NCBI RefSeq assembly: GCF_002845275.2
Contig: NZ_CP088149.1
Location: 2,104,501 to 2,168,500, forward strand
DNA from: Pseudomonas sp. S06B 330
GTDB lineage: Bacteria > Pseudomonadota > Gammaproteobacteria > Pseudomonadales > Pseudomonadaceae
Length of the DNA: 64,000 nucleotides
Direction: 5' to 3'
In this document: in pieces, positions 19,001-27,813 of the stretch
Layout: each line of letters opens with the position of its first letter
Position numbering within the stretch: position 1 is the first letter of the stretch
The notes under the pieces: model-generated
Database searches by the model: none
What the model was told of the DNA's origin: nothing
The model's input: only the letters and a program-made list of their open reading frames with translations
Translations under genes and position numbers: made by a program

Positions 19001-22000
19001 GAGGCGTGCTCATGGTCACGGATATCCAGGTTGTAGGCTTGCAGCTCCAGCAGCCAGTCCTGTAGCGAAGTGGCCGGTTGTGGAGACTGAATCACTGGCA
19101 AGGTATTGATGAACAGCCCGAGCATTTCATCTGCGCCTGGCAGGCTCGCTGGCCGTCCGGCCACGGTGGCGCCGAAGCACACGCTGGCCTGCCCGGTGTA
19201 ACGCTGCAACAGCAGCAACCAGGTGGCCTGGATCAGCGTGTTGGGCGTGACCCGCAGCGACTGGGCCAGCTCGCGCAGGCGCACGGTTTGCGCCGGGTCC
19301 CACTCCAGGTACAGCGCCGCATGCCCTTGCAATGTGGGGTCTGGACGTGAGGCCAGGCTGCTGGCCAGATGGGTAGGGCTGTCAAAGCCCGAGAACTTGC
19401 CGCGCCAGAACTGCTCAAGGGTGGCTTGCGGTTGTTGCGCCAGCCACTGGATATAGTCGCGGTAGCGCCCTGCACCCGGCGTTGAAGGCAAGCCGTCGTA
19501 GGCCTGCAGCACCTCGCCGAGCAGCCGAGAATTGCTCCAGCCATCGACCAGGATGTGATGGCCGGACCACAACAGGTGTACCCGTTGCTCGTCGAGCTGG
19601 ACCAGGGTCAGGCGCATCAGCGGCGCCTGCAGCAGATCAAAGCCTTTGGCGTAATCCGCTGCGCTCAGTTGCGCCAGTGCCTGCGGCTCGACCTGGCGAT
19701 CCCGCCAATCGAGCACGGTCACTGGCATTTGCACCTGGCGATAAACCAGTTGCAGCGGCTCGGCCAGTTGGCTGTCACTCCAGAAACCGGTGCGCAGGAT
19801 GTCATGGCGGGCAATCACTGTGTTCCACGCCGCGCTGAAGCGCGCGATGTCCAGCCCCTCGACCGGTACCGCCATCTGATTGATGTACAGACCGGCTTCA
19901 CCGGCTTCCAGGGTATGGAACAGCATGCCTTGCTGCATCGGCGACAGTGGGTAGATGTCTTCAATTCGTTCGGCTGCAACCGGCAGTGCGTGCAGCTGGG
20001 CCTGCTGCAGGCGTGCCAGAGGGAAGTCGGAGGGGGTAAAGCCGCGGTTGCGTGGATCGCAGCAATGGGCGATCAGGGCTTCGAGTTCGCGCTGGTAGTC
20101 ATCGGCCAGGGCCTGAACCGTGGCGTGCTCGAACATCTGTTGGCTGAACAGCCAGCTCATGCTCAGTTCGCCATCGAAAATCTGCCCATTGAGGGTCAAC
20201 CAGTTGCCCAGTTGTGCGTGCGGGCTTTGCTCCTGGCCACTGCCTTCAGCGGCCGGGGCGAACAGCGCGCCTTCATTGGCATCGAAGCTGCTGTCGAACT
20301 GACCCAGGTAGTTGAAGGTGATGCGTGGCTCGGGCAGTCCGGCCAGGCCATTGCCCAGGTGGCGCAGCACGGCATAGCCGACACCCTTGGCCGGGACTGC
20401 CCGCAGCTGCTCCTTGATCCCGCGCAGGCTCACGCCTGGGTCTTCATGAGCAGTCAGTAGCACCGGGAACAGGCTGGTGAACCAGCCGACCGTACGGGTC
20501 AGGTCGACGTCGTCAAACAAGGCTTCGCGGCCATGGCCTTCGAGCTGGATCGCCACCTGTGGGCGCTCAGTCCAGCGCGCAATCACCCGCGCCAGGGCGG
20601 TCAGCAGCAGGTCGTTGATCTGCGTGCGGTAGGCCAGTGGCGCTTCTTGTATCAGGCGGCGGGTGGTGTGTTTGTCCAGACGCAGTTGCAGGCCCTGGGC
20701 ATGCTTGTTCTGCAGGCTGCCGCATGGATGATCCGCTGGCAAGTCGGTGTTGACGCCGTCCAGTTGCGCAGCCCAGTAGCCAAGCTCGTGGTCCAGTCCG
20801 CCAGACTTGACATGCTGTTCCAGGCGCTCGGCCCAGGTTTTCACCGAGGTGGTCCGGCCCGGCAGCTGCAGTGGCTGCTCGGTCAGCGCCTGGGTGTAGG
20901 CGCTCTGCAAGTCTTCGAAGAGAATTCGCCAGGACACGCCGTCGACCACCAGGTGGTGGATCACCAGCAGCAGGCGCTGGCTGTGGTCTTCCAGGGTCAG
21001 CAGGACGGCGCGCAATAGCGGGCCGTGTTGCAGGTCCAGGCTACGCTGGGTCTGGTTGGCAAGGTCGGAGAGGGTGGCCAGGGTCGCGGGCTGCTGTTCG
21101 AGCAACGGACGCGCCTGACGGTCGAGGAAGCGTGCCTGCCAGCCATCGTCGGTGTCGCTGAACACCAGGCGCAACGCGTCGTGCTGGTGCACCAGTGCCT
21201 GCAGCGCTTGTTCCAGCGCCTGGGCTTGCAGCGGACGGCTCGGCTTGAGCAGCACCGATTGGTTCCAGTGGTGACGCTCCTGACTGACCTCGGCGAAGAA
21301 CTTGTGCTGGATTGGCAGCAACGGTGTGACACCGCTGGCGGGTGCCTGATCAATGGCCAGCAGGCCCTCGTCCAGGCTGGCGACGCTGGCCAGGTCCCTG
21401 ACCGTCTGATGCTGGAACAGGTCCTTGGGGGTAAAGCGGATACCGGCCTGGCGCGCACGGCTGACCACCTGGATGGAGATGATCGAGTCGCCACCAAGTT
21501 CAAAGAAGTTGTCGGCCAGACCGATCTGCGCAACCTTCAGCACGTCTTGCCAGATCGCGGCGATTTGCTGTTCCAGCGCCGTACGCGGCGCCACGTAGGC
21601 TTTCTGCACACGGTTGGCATCAGGCTTGGGCAGGGCCTTGCGCTCCAGTTTGCCGTTGGGGCTCAGTGGCATCTGTTCGATGAACAGCAGCTGCGCCGGC
21701 ACCATGTAGTCCGGCAGTGTCTGGCGCAGAGGTTCACGGATCGCTTCGCGCAGGACCTCCTGAGCATCCGGCGCCCACTCGCCAGGCACGACGTAGGCAA
21801 CCAGGGCGCCTTCGATGGCCAACACCACCGCCTCACGCACCACGTCCTGTTCCATCAGGCGCGCCTCGATCTCGCCCAACTCGATGCGCAGGCCACGGAT
21901 CTTCACCTGGTGGTCGATACGTCCACGGTAGTCGATAACGCCGTCAGCCCGCTGGCTGGCCAGGTCACCGGTGCGGTACAGGCGCTCGCCTTGGCCGAAC

Positions 22001-25000
22001 GGGCTGGTGACGAAGCGCTCGGCGGTCAGCGCCGGGCGACGGTGGTAACCGCGCGCCAGGCCAATACCGCCCAGGTACAGCTCGCCGACCACGCCCACCG
22101 GCACGGCTTGCAGTTCGGCGTCGAGGACGTAGGTCTGCAAGTTGGCGATCGGCAGGCCAATCGGCACGCTGTCGCGGCCTTCCTCGCGGCAGGTCCAGTG
22201 AGTAACGTCGATCGCCGCTTCGGTCGGGCCATAGAGGTTGTAAAGCCCGACGGCCGGCAGCTTGGCCAGGACCTGGGTCTGAGCATCCACCGGCAATGCC
22301 TCGCCACTGCAGATGATTCGGCGCAAGCCGGTGCAACCGGTGACCTGTTCGTCGAGCAGGAACATCTGCAGCATCGACGGTACAAAATGCAAGGTGGTGA
22401 CCTGGTGGGCGTGGATCAGCTCGACCAGGCGCCGCGGGTCGCGGTGATCGCCGGGGCCGGCCATGGCCAGGCGCGCGCCAGTCATCAGCGGCCAGAAGAA
22501 CTCCCAGACCGAGACATCGAAGCTGAACGGGGTTTTCTGCAACACCGTGTCGCCCGCGCCGAGGCCGTAGGCTTGCTGCATCCAGCACAGGCGGTTGGTC
22601 AGGGCTTTATGGCGATTGCCAGCGCCCTTGGGCTTGCCGGTGGAACCGGAGGTGTAGATCACGTAAGCCAGCTGCTCGGGGTCCAGGGTCAACGCCGGGG
22701 CGTGCACAGGGAAATCTTCTAGCGCCAAACGGTCCAGGGCCAGCACGGGCAGTTCGGCTGGGCATGGCAGGCGCAGGTGCGACTGAGTCAGGAGCAAGGC
22801 AATGCGGCTGTCCTCGATCATGTAGGCCAGTCGTTCTTCAGGGTATTCCGGGTCCAGCGGCACATAAGCACCGCCGGCCTTGAGGATCGCCAGCAGGCCG
22901 ATGACCATTTCCAGGCTACGCTCGACGGCGATGCCGACCAATACCTCAGGACCGACGCCCAAGGCGATCAGTTGGTGAGCCAGTTGGTTGGCGCGCTGAT
23001 CCAGTTCGCGGTAGCTCAGTTGCTGCTCGCCCATGCACAGGGCTGGGGCATCGGGGGTGGCACGCACTTGCTGTTCGATCAGCCGGTGCACGGGAGTGTC
23101 CAACGGGTATGTGGCGGCGGTGGCGTTCCACTGCGCAACGATCTGCCGTTGCTCCTCGCCATCGAGCAACGGCAGACCGGCAATCGTGGCCTGCGGATCG
23201 GCGACGATACCCTGCAGCAGGTTCAGCCAATGGCGCGCCATGCGCTCGATACTGCGGTGCTCGAACAGGTCACTGGCGTAGATCAGTGCCGCTGACAGCC
23301 CGTGGCCGCTGTCCTGGGTTTCCAGGGTCAGGTCCAGTTGCGCAGTGCCGGCGTCCCACTCCAGTGCTTCGACCGTGAGGCCTGGCAGCGTCAGCGGTTC
23401 GGCCTGGCGCGTGGTGCTCTGGTGGTTGTACATGGCCTGGAACAGCGGGTTGTGGCTGAGGCTGCGCTCCGGTTGCAGCGCCTCGACCAGTTGCTCGAAA
23501 GGCAACTCCTGATGTTGCTGGGCACCGAGTGCCGCTTCCTTGGCGTGTTGCAACAGTTCGAGGAAGGAGCGGTGCGTGCTGAAGTCCGCTTTGAGCACCT
23601 GGGTATTGACGAAGAAGCCGATCAGACGCTCGGTTTCCAGGCGATCGCGGTTGGCGATCGGCACGCCGACGCGGATGTCATCTTGACCGCTGTAGCGATG
23701 CAGCAAGGTCTGGAACGAGGCCAGAAGCAACATGAACAGGGTGACTTCCTGCGCCTGGGCCAACTGGCGCAGTTGCTCGACCAGGCCCTCATCCAGTTGC
23801 AGGTCGACCCGCCCACCACGGGCGCTCAAGGTCGCCGGGCGTGGGTGGTCGGCAGGCAGTTCGAGCACGCCTTGGGCCCCGGCCAGCTGCGCGGTCCAGT
23901 AGTCCAGCTGGCGCTCACGCTCACCGACGGCCATCCACTGCCGCTGCCACACTGCGTAGTCGGCGTACTGGATTGCCAGGGGCGGTAAATCGGTCTGCAA
24001 GCCTTGGCTGCAGGCACGGTAATGCTGCACCAGCTCTTCGACCATGACCTGCATCGACCAGGCATCGGAAACGATGTGATGCTGCACCAGCAGCAGGACA
24101 TGTTCATCGTCGCTGACCTGTAGCAGGTTGACCCGCAGCAGCGGCCCTTCACGCAGGTCGAATGGGCGCTGCACCTGGACCTTTACGTAGTCGCGGATTC
24201 GCAGCTCCTGGTCGGCACCGCTCGCCAGTGACTGCACCTCGAGGTGGAACGGCTCAGGCTCGGCGATGTGTTGCAGGGCCTGGCCATCGCTTTCGACGAA
24301 GCGGGTGCGCAGGCTTTCATGGCGGGCCAGCACCTGGTTGAATGCTGTTTGCAAGGCAGCGAGGTCAAGCTTGCCGCGCAGTTTCAGCGCCGCCGGAATA
24401 TGGTAGGCCGCGCTCTCTGGCTGCAATTGCCAGAGGAACCACTGGCGCTCCTGGGCGTAGGACAACGGCAATGGCTGGCTACGGTCGACGCGGCTCAATG
24501 CGGGGTGTTCGTTGACTGCGGTCTGTCCCAGCGCCAGGCACAAGGCTTCAAGGGAGTTGTGCTCGAACAGGGTGCGTAGGGCGACATCGATACCCAGTTG
24601 CTGGCGGATGCGCGAACGGACCTGGGTGGCCAGCAGCGAATGGCCTCCGAGTTCGAAAAAGTTGTCGGCCAGGCCCACGCGTTCGACGTGCAGCACGGCT
24701 TGCCAGATCGCCGCGATCTGCTGTTCCAGCGCGCTGCGCGGCGCTACGTAGTCACGCTGCGCCAGGCTCGCATCGGGCGCGGGCAGGGCTTTGCGGTCGA
24801 GCTTGCCGTTGGTGGTCAATGGCAGGTTGTCGAGCAGCAGCACGTGCGCCGGAACCATGTAGTCGGGCAGCGCCGCTTTGAGTCGGGCCTTGAGTTGGGC
24901 GATGTCAGGACGCACACCTTCGGGTACTACATAGGCCACCAGGTGTGGGCCGGTGGCACTGTTTGGCGCCAGGACCACGGCATCGCGGATGCCTTCAAGG

Positions 25001-27813
25001 GCTTGCAGGCGGGTCTCGATCTCACCCAGTTCGATACGGAAGCCGCGGATCTTTACCTGGTGGTCGATGCGGCCGATGTACTCGATCACGCCATCGGCGC
25101 CGAAGCGTGCGAGGTCGCCCGTGCGATAGAGACGGCTGCCATCGTTGTCGAACGGGTTGGGAATGAAGCGGGTGGCGCTGAGGTCGGCACGGTTGAGGTA
25201 ACCGCGGGCCAGACCCGCACGACCAACGTACAGCTCGCCGATGCAATTGTGCGGGACCGGGTTGAGCTGGGCGTCGAGCAGGTACCAGGACAGGTCCGGG
25301 ATCGGCTCGCCGATGGGGCTGACGTTGGCCTGTTCTAGGTCGGCCAGCGACAGCGGTCGATAGGTGACGTGCACCGTGGTTTCGGTGATGCCGTACATAT
25401 TGACCAGGCGCGGAGCCTGGTCGCCGAAGCGCTGGAACCAGGGGGCCAGGCTGCCGACATCCAGCGCTTCACCACCGAACACCACGTGACGCAGACGGTT
25501 GTCGCGCTGCTGGTTTTGCGCAGCGCAGGCCACGTGCATGAGCTGGCGGAAGGCCGAGGGGGTCTGGTTGAGGACACTGACGTCCTCGTCACAAAGCAGA
25601 CGATAAAAATCGTCGGGCGAGCGCGTGATGTCCTGTGGCACGATCAACAGACGGCCGCCCTTGAGCAGGGCACCGAAGATCTCCCACACCGAAAAGTCGA
25701 ACGCGTAGGAGTGAAACAGGCTCCAGACGTCGTTGTGGTCGAAGCCGAACCAGTCCTGGGTGGCGTCGAACAGGCGCAGCACATTGCGGTGCGGCAACAG
25801 CGTGCCTTTGGGCCTGCCGGTAGAGCCGGAGGTGTAGATGACGTAGGCCAGGTTATCAGGATGCACGGTGACGTCGGGGTTGCTGTCGGGCAAGCCTGCC
25901 GCGGCGCCGTCGAGGGTAAACGTCGCCAGCCCCGGCGGTACCGGCAAACGCTCAAGTACGGCCGACTGACCGAGGAGCAGGACGATGCCGCTGTCTTCGA
26001 TCATGTAGGCCAGACGGTCGTCGGGGTACTGCGGATCAAGCGGCACATAGGCACCGCCGGCCTTGAGAATAGCGAGGATGCCGACGAGCATGTCGAACGA
26101 GCGCTCGCAGGCCAGCCCTACCAATTGGTCAGGGCCGATGCCCTGGGCGATCAGTTGGTGAGCCAGGCGGTTGGCGCGACGATTGAGCTGGTCGTAGTTC
26201 AGGTGCTGACCTGCGTGGGTCAGGGCGATGGCATTGGGGCGTCGTGCAGCCTGTTGCTCGATCAACTGATGCAGGCAATGTTCGACCGCAAAGCTGCGCG
26301 GCGCCGGGTTCCATTGGGCCAGGGTCGCGTGCTGTTGCGCTTCACCGAGTAGCTCCAGCTCACCCAGGCGCTGGTGCGGATCGCGGACGATCGCGCGCAG
26401 CAGGTTCAGCCAGTGACCGGCAAGCAGGCGCGCGTCCTGTTCGTCGAACAGGTCGCAGGCATAGATGAACGAAGCCCACAGGCCTTGCTCCGATTCGTAG
26501 GTGTTCAACGCCAGGTCGAACTGCGCGGTCTGGTTGGCCCACTCGATTGCTTCTACCGTCAGGCCCTGCACCTGGCTCGCCGCCTCGGTGTCGCTCGGCG
26601 CGGCGCTGAGGTGGTTGTAGACCACCTGGAACAGCGGGTTGTGGCTCATGCTGCGTTCCGGCTGCAAGGCATCGACCAACTGTTCGAACGGCAGGTCCTG
26701 ATGAGCCTGGGCGCCGAGGGCGCGTTGCTTGACCTGTTGCAGCAGCTCGCTGAACGATTGTTGAGCGTCGATCTGCGCGCGCATCACCTGGGTGTTGACG
26801 AAGAAGCCGATCAGCCCTTCGGTTTCCACCCGATTGCGGTTGGCGATGGGCACACCGACACGGATATCGTCCTGGCCGCTGCAGCGCTGCAGCAAGGCCT
26901 GGAACGAAGCCAGCATCAGCATGAACAGCGTCACCCCTTGCTGCTTGGCCAGGGCTTTGAGCGCTTGGCCGAGGCTGGCCTCAAGCGCTACTTTGTACCG
27001 TCCGCCGCGGTCGCTGCGCAGCGCTGGGCGCGGGCGGCGGGCGGGCAGTTGCAATACCGGTTGCTCGTCACCCAGTTGCTCAGTCCAGTAAGCCAGTTGT
27101 TCTTCGCGCCCGCCGGCTTCCAGCCAGTGGCGCTGCCAGAGTGCGTAGTCGGCGTACTGGATGGGTAGCTCAGGCAGGGGGCTGCTGTGGCCAGCGAGGT
27201 AAGCGCTGTAACCGGTGACTAACTCCTTGACCATCACTTGCATCGACCAGGCGTCGGAGACGATATGGTGCTGCACCAGTAGCAAGACGTGATCGTCGGC
27301 CGCCAGGCGCAGCAATTGCACCCGCAGCAGCGGTCCGTTGTGCAGGTCGAACGGCCGGGCGATCTGCTCGGCGATGTAGGCCTGTAGCTGTTCAGCCTCA
27401 GCGGTTGGCGCCAAGGGCAGGGTCAGTTGCTCAATGGCAATGCAGCCCATGGGATCGATCAATTGCAGGCGTTGCTCATCCTTCTCGACGAAGCGCGTGC
27501 GCAGGCTCTCATGGCGCGCGACCAGGGCATCGAAACTGGCCTGCAGCGCCTGAGTGTCCAGGGTGCCGCGCAAGCGCAGGGCGGTGGGCAGGTTGTAAGC
27601 GCTGCTGCTCGGATCCAGGCCCCAGAGGAACCACTGGCGCTCCTGGGCAAACGACAGCGGAACATGCTCAAAGGCCTCGCGGGTCGTCGGGATCGGCAGA
27701 CGGGCGATGTTCACGCCCTTGCTGACCATCTGTTGATAAAGCGTTTTGCGCTGGGCTGTTGGCAACTTGATGAAGCGTTCGATCAAGTCGGACAGGGCTT
27801 TACTTTGCATCAT
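16048..27813 (-). CDS. Terminal pyoverdine NRPS, C-A-T-C-A-T-E-C-A-T-TE
   Basis: A 3921-residue synthetase. Approximate domains: C1 LCL (50-480), A1 (520-1010), T1, C2 LCL (1115-1550), A2 (1570-2060), T2 (near 2107), E (2160-2600), C3 DCL (2615-3050; DIYPLSPMQQGML), A3 (3075-3560), T3 (near 3600) and a type I thioesterase (3680-3915; GWSLGG nucleophile, C-terminal catalytic-type His). Codes: A1 DFWNVGMVHK (Thr), A2 DVWHISLIDK (Ser, then D by the E domain), A3 DGECCGGVTK, which fits N5-hydroxyornithine. The nearby pvdA supports that call. TE release would give the C-terminal cyclo-OH-Orn common in putida-type pyoverdines. The start overlaps the upstream NRPS stop by 4 nt (27810-27813), so order and coupling are clear. 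Confidence 0.95.
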   Translation of the reverse strand: MMQSKALSDLIERFIKLPTAQRKTLYQQMVSKGVNIARLPIPTTREAFEHVPLSFAQERQWFLWGLDPSSSAYNLPTALRLRGTLDTQALQASFDALVARHESLRTRFVEKDEQRLQLIDPMGCIAIEQLTLPLAPTAEAEQLQAYIAEQIARPFDLHNGPLLRVQLLRLAADDHVLLLVQHHIVSDAWSMQVMVKELVTGYSAYLAGHSSPLPELPIQYADYALWQRHWLEAGGREEQLAYWTEQLGDEQPVLQLPARRPRPALRSDRGGRYKVALEASLGQALKALAKQQGVTLFMLMLASFQALLQRCSGQDDIRVGVPIANRNRVETEGLIGFFVNTQVMRAQIDAQQSFSELLQQVKQRALGAQAHQDLPFEQLVDALQPERSMSHNPLFQVVYNHLSAAPSDTEAASQVQGLTVEAIEWANQTAQFDLALNTYESEQGLWASFIYACDLFDEQDARLLAGHWLNLLRAIVRDPHQRLGELELLGEAQQHATLAQWNPAPRSFAVEHCLHQLIEQQAARRPNAIALTHAGQHLNYDQLNRRANRLAHQLIAQGIGPDQLVGLACERSFDMLVGILAILKAGGAYVPLDPQYPDDRLAYMIEDSGIVLLLGQSAVLERLPVPPGLATFTLDGAAAGLPDSNPDVTVHPDNLAYVIYTSGSTGRPKGTLLPHRNVLRLFDATQDWFGFDHNDVWSLFHSYAFDFSVWEIFGALLKGGRLLIVPQDITRSPDDFYRLLCDEDVSVLNQTPSAFRQLMHVACAAQNQQRDNRLRHVVFGGEALDVGSLAPWFQRFGDQAPRLVNMYGITETTVHVTYRPLSLADLEQANVSPIGEPIPDLSWYLLDAQLNPVPHNCIGELYVGRAGLARGYLNRADLSATRFIPNPFDNDGSRLYRTGDLARFGADGVIEYIGRIDHQVKIRGFRIELGEIETRLQALEGIRDAVVLAPNSATGPHLVAYVVPEGVRPDIAQLKARLKAALPDYMVPAHVLLLDNLPLTTNGKLDRKALPAPDASLAQRDYVAPRSALEQQIAAIWQAVLHVERVGLADNFFELGGHSLLATQVRSRIRQQLGIDVALRTLFEHNSLEALCLALGQTAVNEHPALSRVDRSQPLPLSYAQERQWFLWQLQPESAAYHIPAALKLRGKLDLAALQTAFNQVLARHESLRTRFVESDGQALQHIAEPEPFHLEVQSLASGADQELRIRDYVKVQVQRPFDLREGPLLRVNLLQVSDDEHVLLLVQHHIVSDAWSMQVMVEELVQHYRACSQGLQTDLPPLAIQYADYAVWQRQWMAVGERERQLDYWTAQLAGAQGVLELPADHPRPATLSARGGRVDLQLDEGLVEQLRQLAQAQEVTLFMLLLASFQTLLHRYSGQDDIRVGVPIANRDRLETERLIGFFVNTQVLKADFSTHRSFLELLQHAKEAALGAQQHQELPFEQLVEALQPERSLSHNPLFQAMYNHQSTTRQAEPLTLPGLTVEALEWDAGTAQLDLTLETQDSGHGLSAALIYASDLFEHRSIERMARHWLNLLQGIVADPQATIAGLPLLDGEEQRQIVAQWNATAATYPLDTPVHRLIEQQVRATPDAPALCMGEQQLSYRELDQRANQLAHQLIALGVGPEVLVGIAVERSLEMVIGLLAILKAGGAYVPLDPEYPEERLAYMIEDSRIALLLTQSHLRLPCPAELPVLALDRLALEDFPVHAPALTLDPEQLAYVIYTSGSTGKPKGAGNRHKALTNRLCWMQQAYGLGAGDTVLQKTPFSFDVSVWEFFWPLMTGARLAMAGPGDHRDPRRLVELIHAHQVTTLHFVPSMLQMFLLDEQVTGCTGLRRIICSGEALPVDAQTQVLAKLPAVGLYNLYGPTEAAIDVTHWTCREEGRDSVPIGLPIANLQTYVLDAELQAVPVGVVGELYLGGIGLARGYHRRPALTAERFVTSPFGQGERLYRTGDLASQRADGVIDYRGRIDHQVKIRGLRIELGEIEARLMEQDVVREAVVLAIEGALVAYVVPGEWAPDAQEVLREAIREPLRQTLPDYMVPAQLLFIEQMPLSPNGKLERKALPKPDANRVQKAYVAPRTALEQQIAAIWQDVLKVAQIGLADNFFELGGDSIISIQVVSRARQAGIRFTPKDLFQHQTVRDLASVASLDEGLLAIDQAPASGVTPLLPIQHKFFAEVSQERHHWNQSVLLKPSRPLQAQALEQALQALVHQHDALRLVFSDTDDGWQARFLDRQARPLLEQQPATLATLSDLANQTQRSLDLQHGPLLRAVLLTLEDHSQRLLLVIHHLVVDGVSWRILFEDLQSAYTQALTEQPLQLPGRTTSVKTWAERLEQHVKSGGLDHELGYWAAQLDGVNTDLPADHPCGSLQNKHAQGLQLRLDKHTTRRLIQEAPLAYRTQINDLLLTALARVIARWTERPQVAIQLEGHGREALFDDVDLTRTVGWFTSLFPVLLTAHEDPGVSLRGIKEQLRAVPAKGVGYAVLRHLGNGLAGLPEPRITFNYLGQFDSSFDANEGALFAPAAEGSGQEQSPHAQLGNWLTLNGQIFDGELSMSWLFSQQMFEHATVQALADDYQRELEALIAHCCDPRNRGFTPSDFPLARLQQAQLHALPVAAERIEDIYPLSPMQQGMLFHTLEAGEAGLYINQMAVPVEGLDIARFSAAWNTVIARHDILRTGFWSDSQLAEPLQLVYRQVQMPVTVLDWRDRQVEPQALAQLSAADYAKGFDLLQAPLMRLTLVQLDEQRVHLLWSGHHILVDGWSNSRLLGEVLQAYDGLPSTPGAGRYRDYIQWLAQQPQATLEQFWRGKFSGFDSPTHLASSLASRPDPTLQGHAALYLEWDPAQTVRLRELAQSLRVTPNTLIQATWLLLLQRYTGQASVCFGATVAGRPASLPGADEMLGLFINTLPVIQSPQPATSLQDWLLELQAYNLDIRDHEHASLADIQRWAGLGGQALFDSIIVFENYPIDERLREAGQGQLQFGEVQGRDVTNFAMDLAVNLGTTLSIEFLYLRNRFTGEAVEQIRASFEGLLLAMLDAPTTQLGNLSLLNTAQRQRLQHDNRLNVTRTHAPLLAEQLRQQAEARPDVVAVVCNDQQMTWAELESQANRLAHYLIAQGVGPEMRVGIALERSLQVVVAFYAVMKAGAAYVPLDIDYPQERLQWIVEDSGMSLMISQDSLRTRFDWPGAAPLIAIDQLALDQMPSRCPAQRTLGDNLAYLIYTSGSTGKPKGVAVANEPLRMHCQAIAQRYEMSRDSRELLFMSFAFDGAQERWLTTLSCGGQLVLRDNRLWTPEETWQALHTHKISVACFPPAYLQQLAEFAQSQDQPPPPVSIYCFGGDAVAEANFELVKQALRPTWLTNGYGPTETVVTPLLWKVPASGHCDAVYAPIGSRVGERTLYVLDDALNPVPPGVAGELYIGGQGVARGYHQRPGLTAERFVADPFQADGTRLYRSGDLVRQRADGTFDYLGRLDNQVKIRGFRIELGEIESRLRGMTQVQDAVVVAREHNSGKQLIGYVVAEADEGLGERLRSALLEEMPDYMVPAQILTLVSFPLNPNGKLDRNALPDPDFKGRVFIAPRNALEQALAQIWQEVLELEQVGVTDNFFELGGDSLRILKVLSKVRGQPELGLQLKLRDLMGKPTIAELSGYQGEERNLNPLLLLNASVPAHTPLFCLHAGFGTVFDYEALARRLDGRCSVYGLQCRMLLDDDWQDESLQAMAIDYAQYIRQKQPQGPYHLLGWSLGGPLATLVADELIKQGQPVDFVALVDSFTPEADAPLAAEDCCEDLRGLLSVVLGVPSTAVPRVVVDQDAGLAQLQQVIDQARQGLTQAAGALREIGSDELARTFLTGMKLKALAARLAQMPRCVSNSHCWWAGANNVAQAAAFADSRQHAPIDTDHYAILRHPTFIEGLLEHLPQSEPVTP
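21401..22975 (-). repeat. Inverted near-identical repeat, right copy (Ser A-T didomain)
   Basis: This is the partner of bases 1-1575 in opposite orientation, covering A2-T2 of the terminal NRPS. Identity ends at 21401, the T2/E boundary; the E domains beyond it differ clearly. The right limit cannot be seen because the other copy runs off the window. Recent duplication or gene conversion is the likely cause. Confidence 0.92.
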
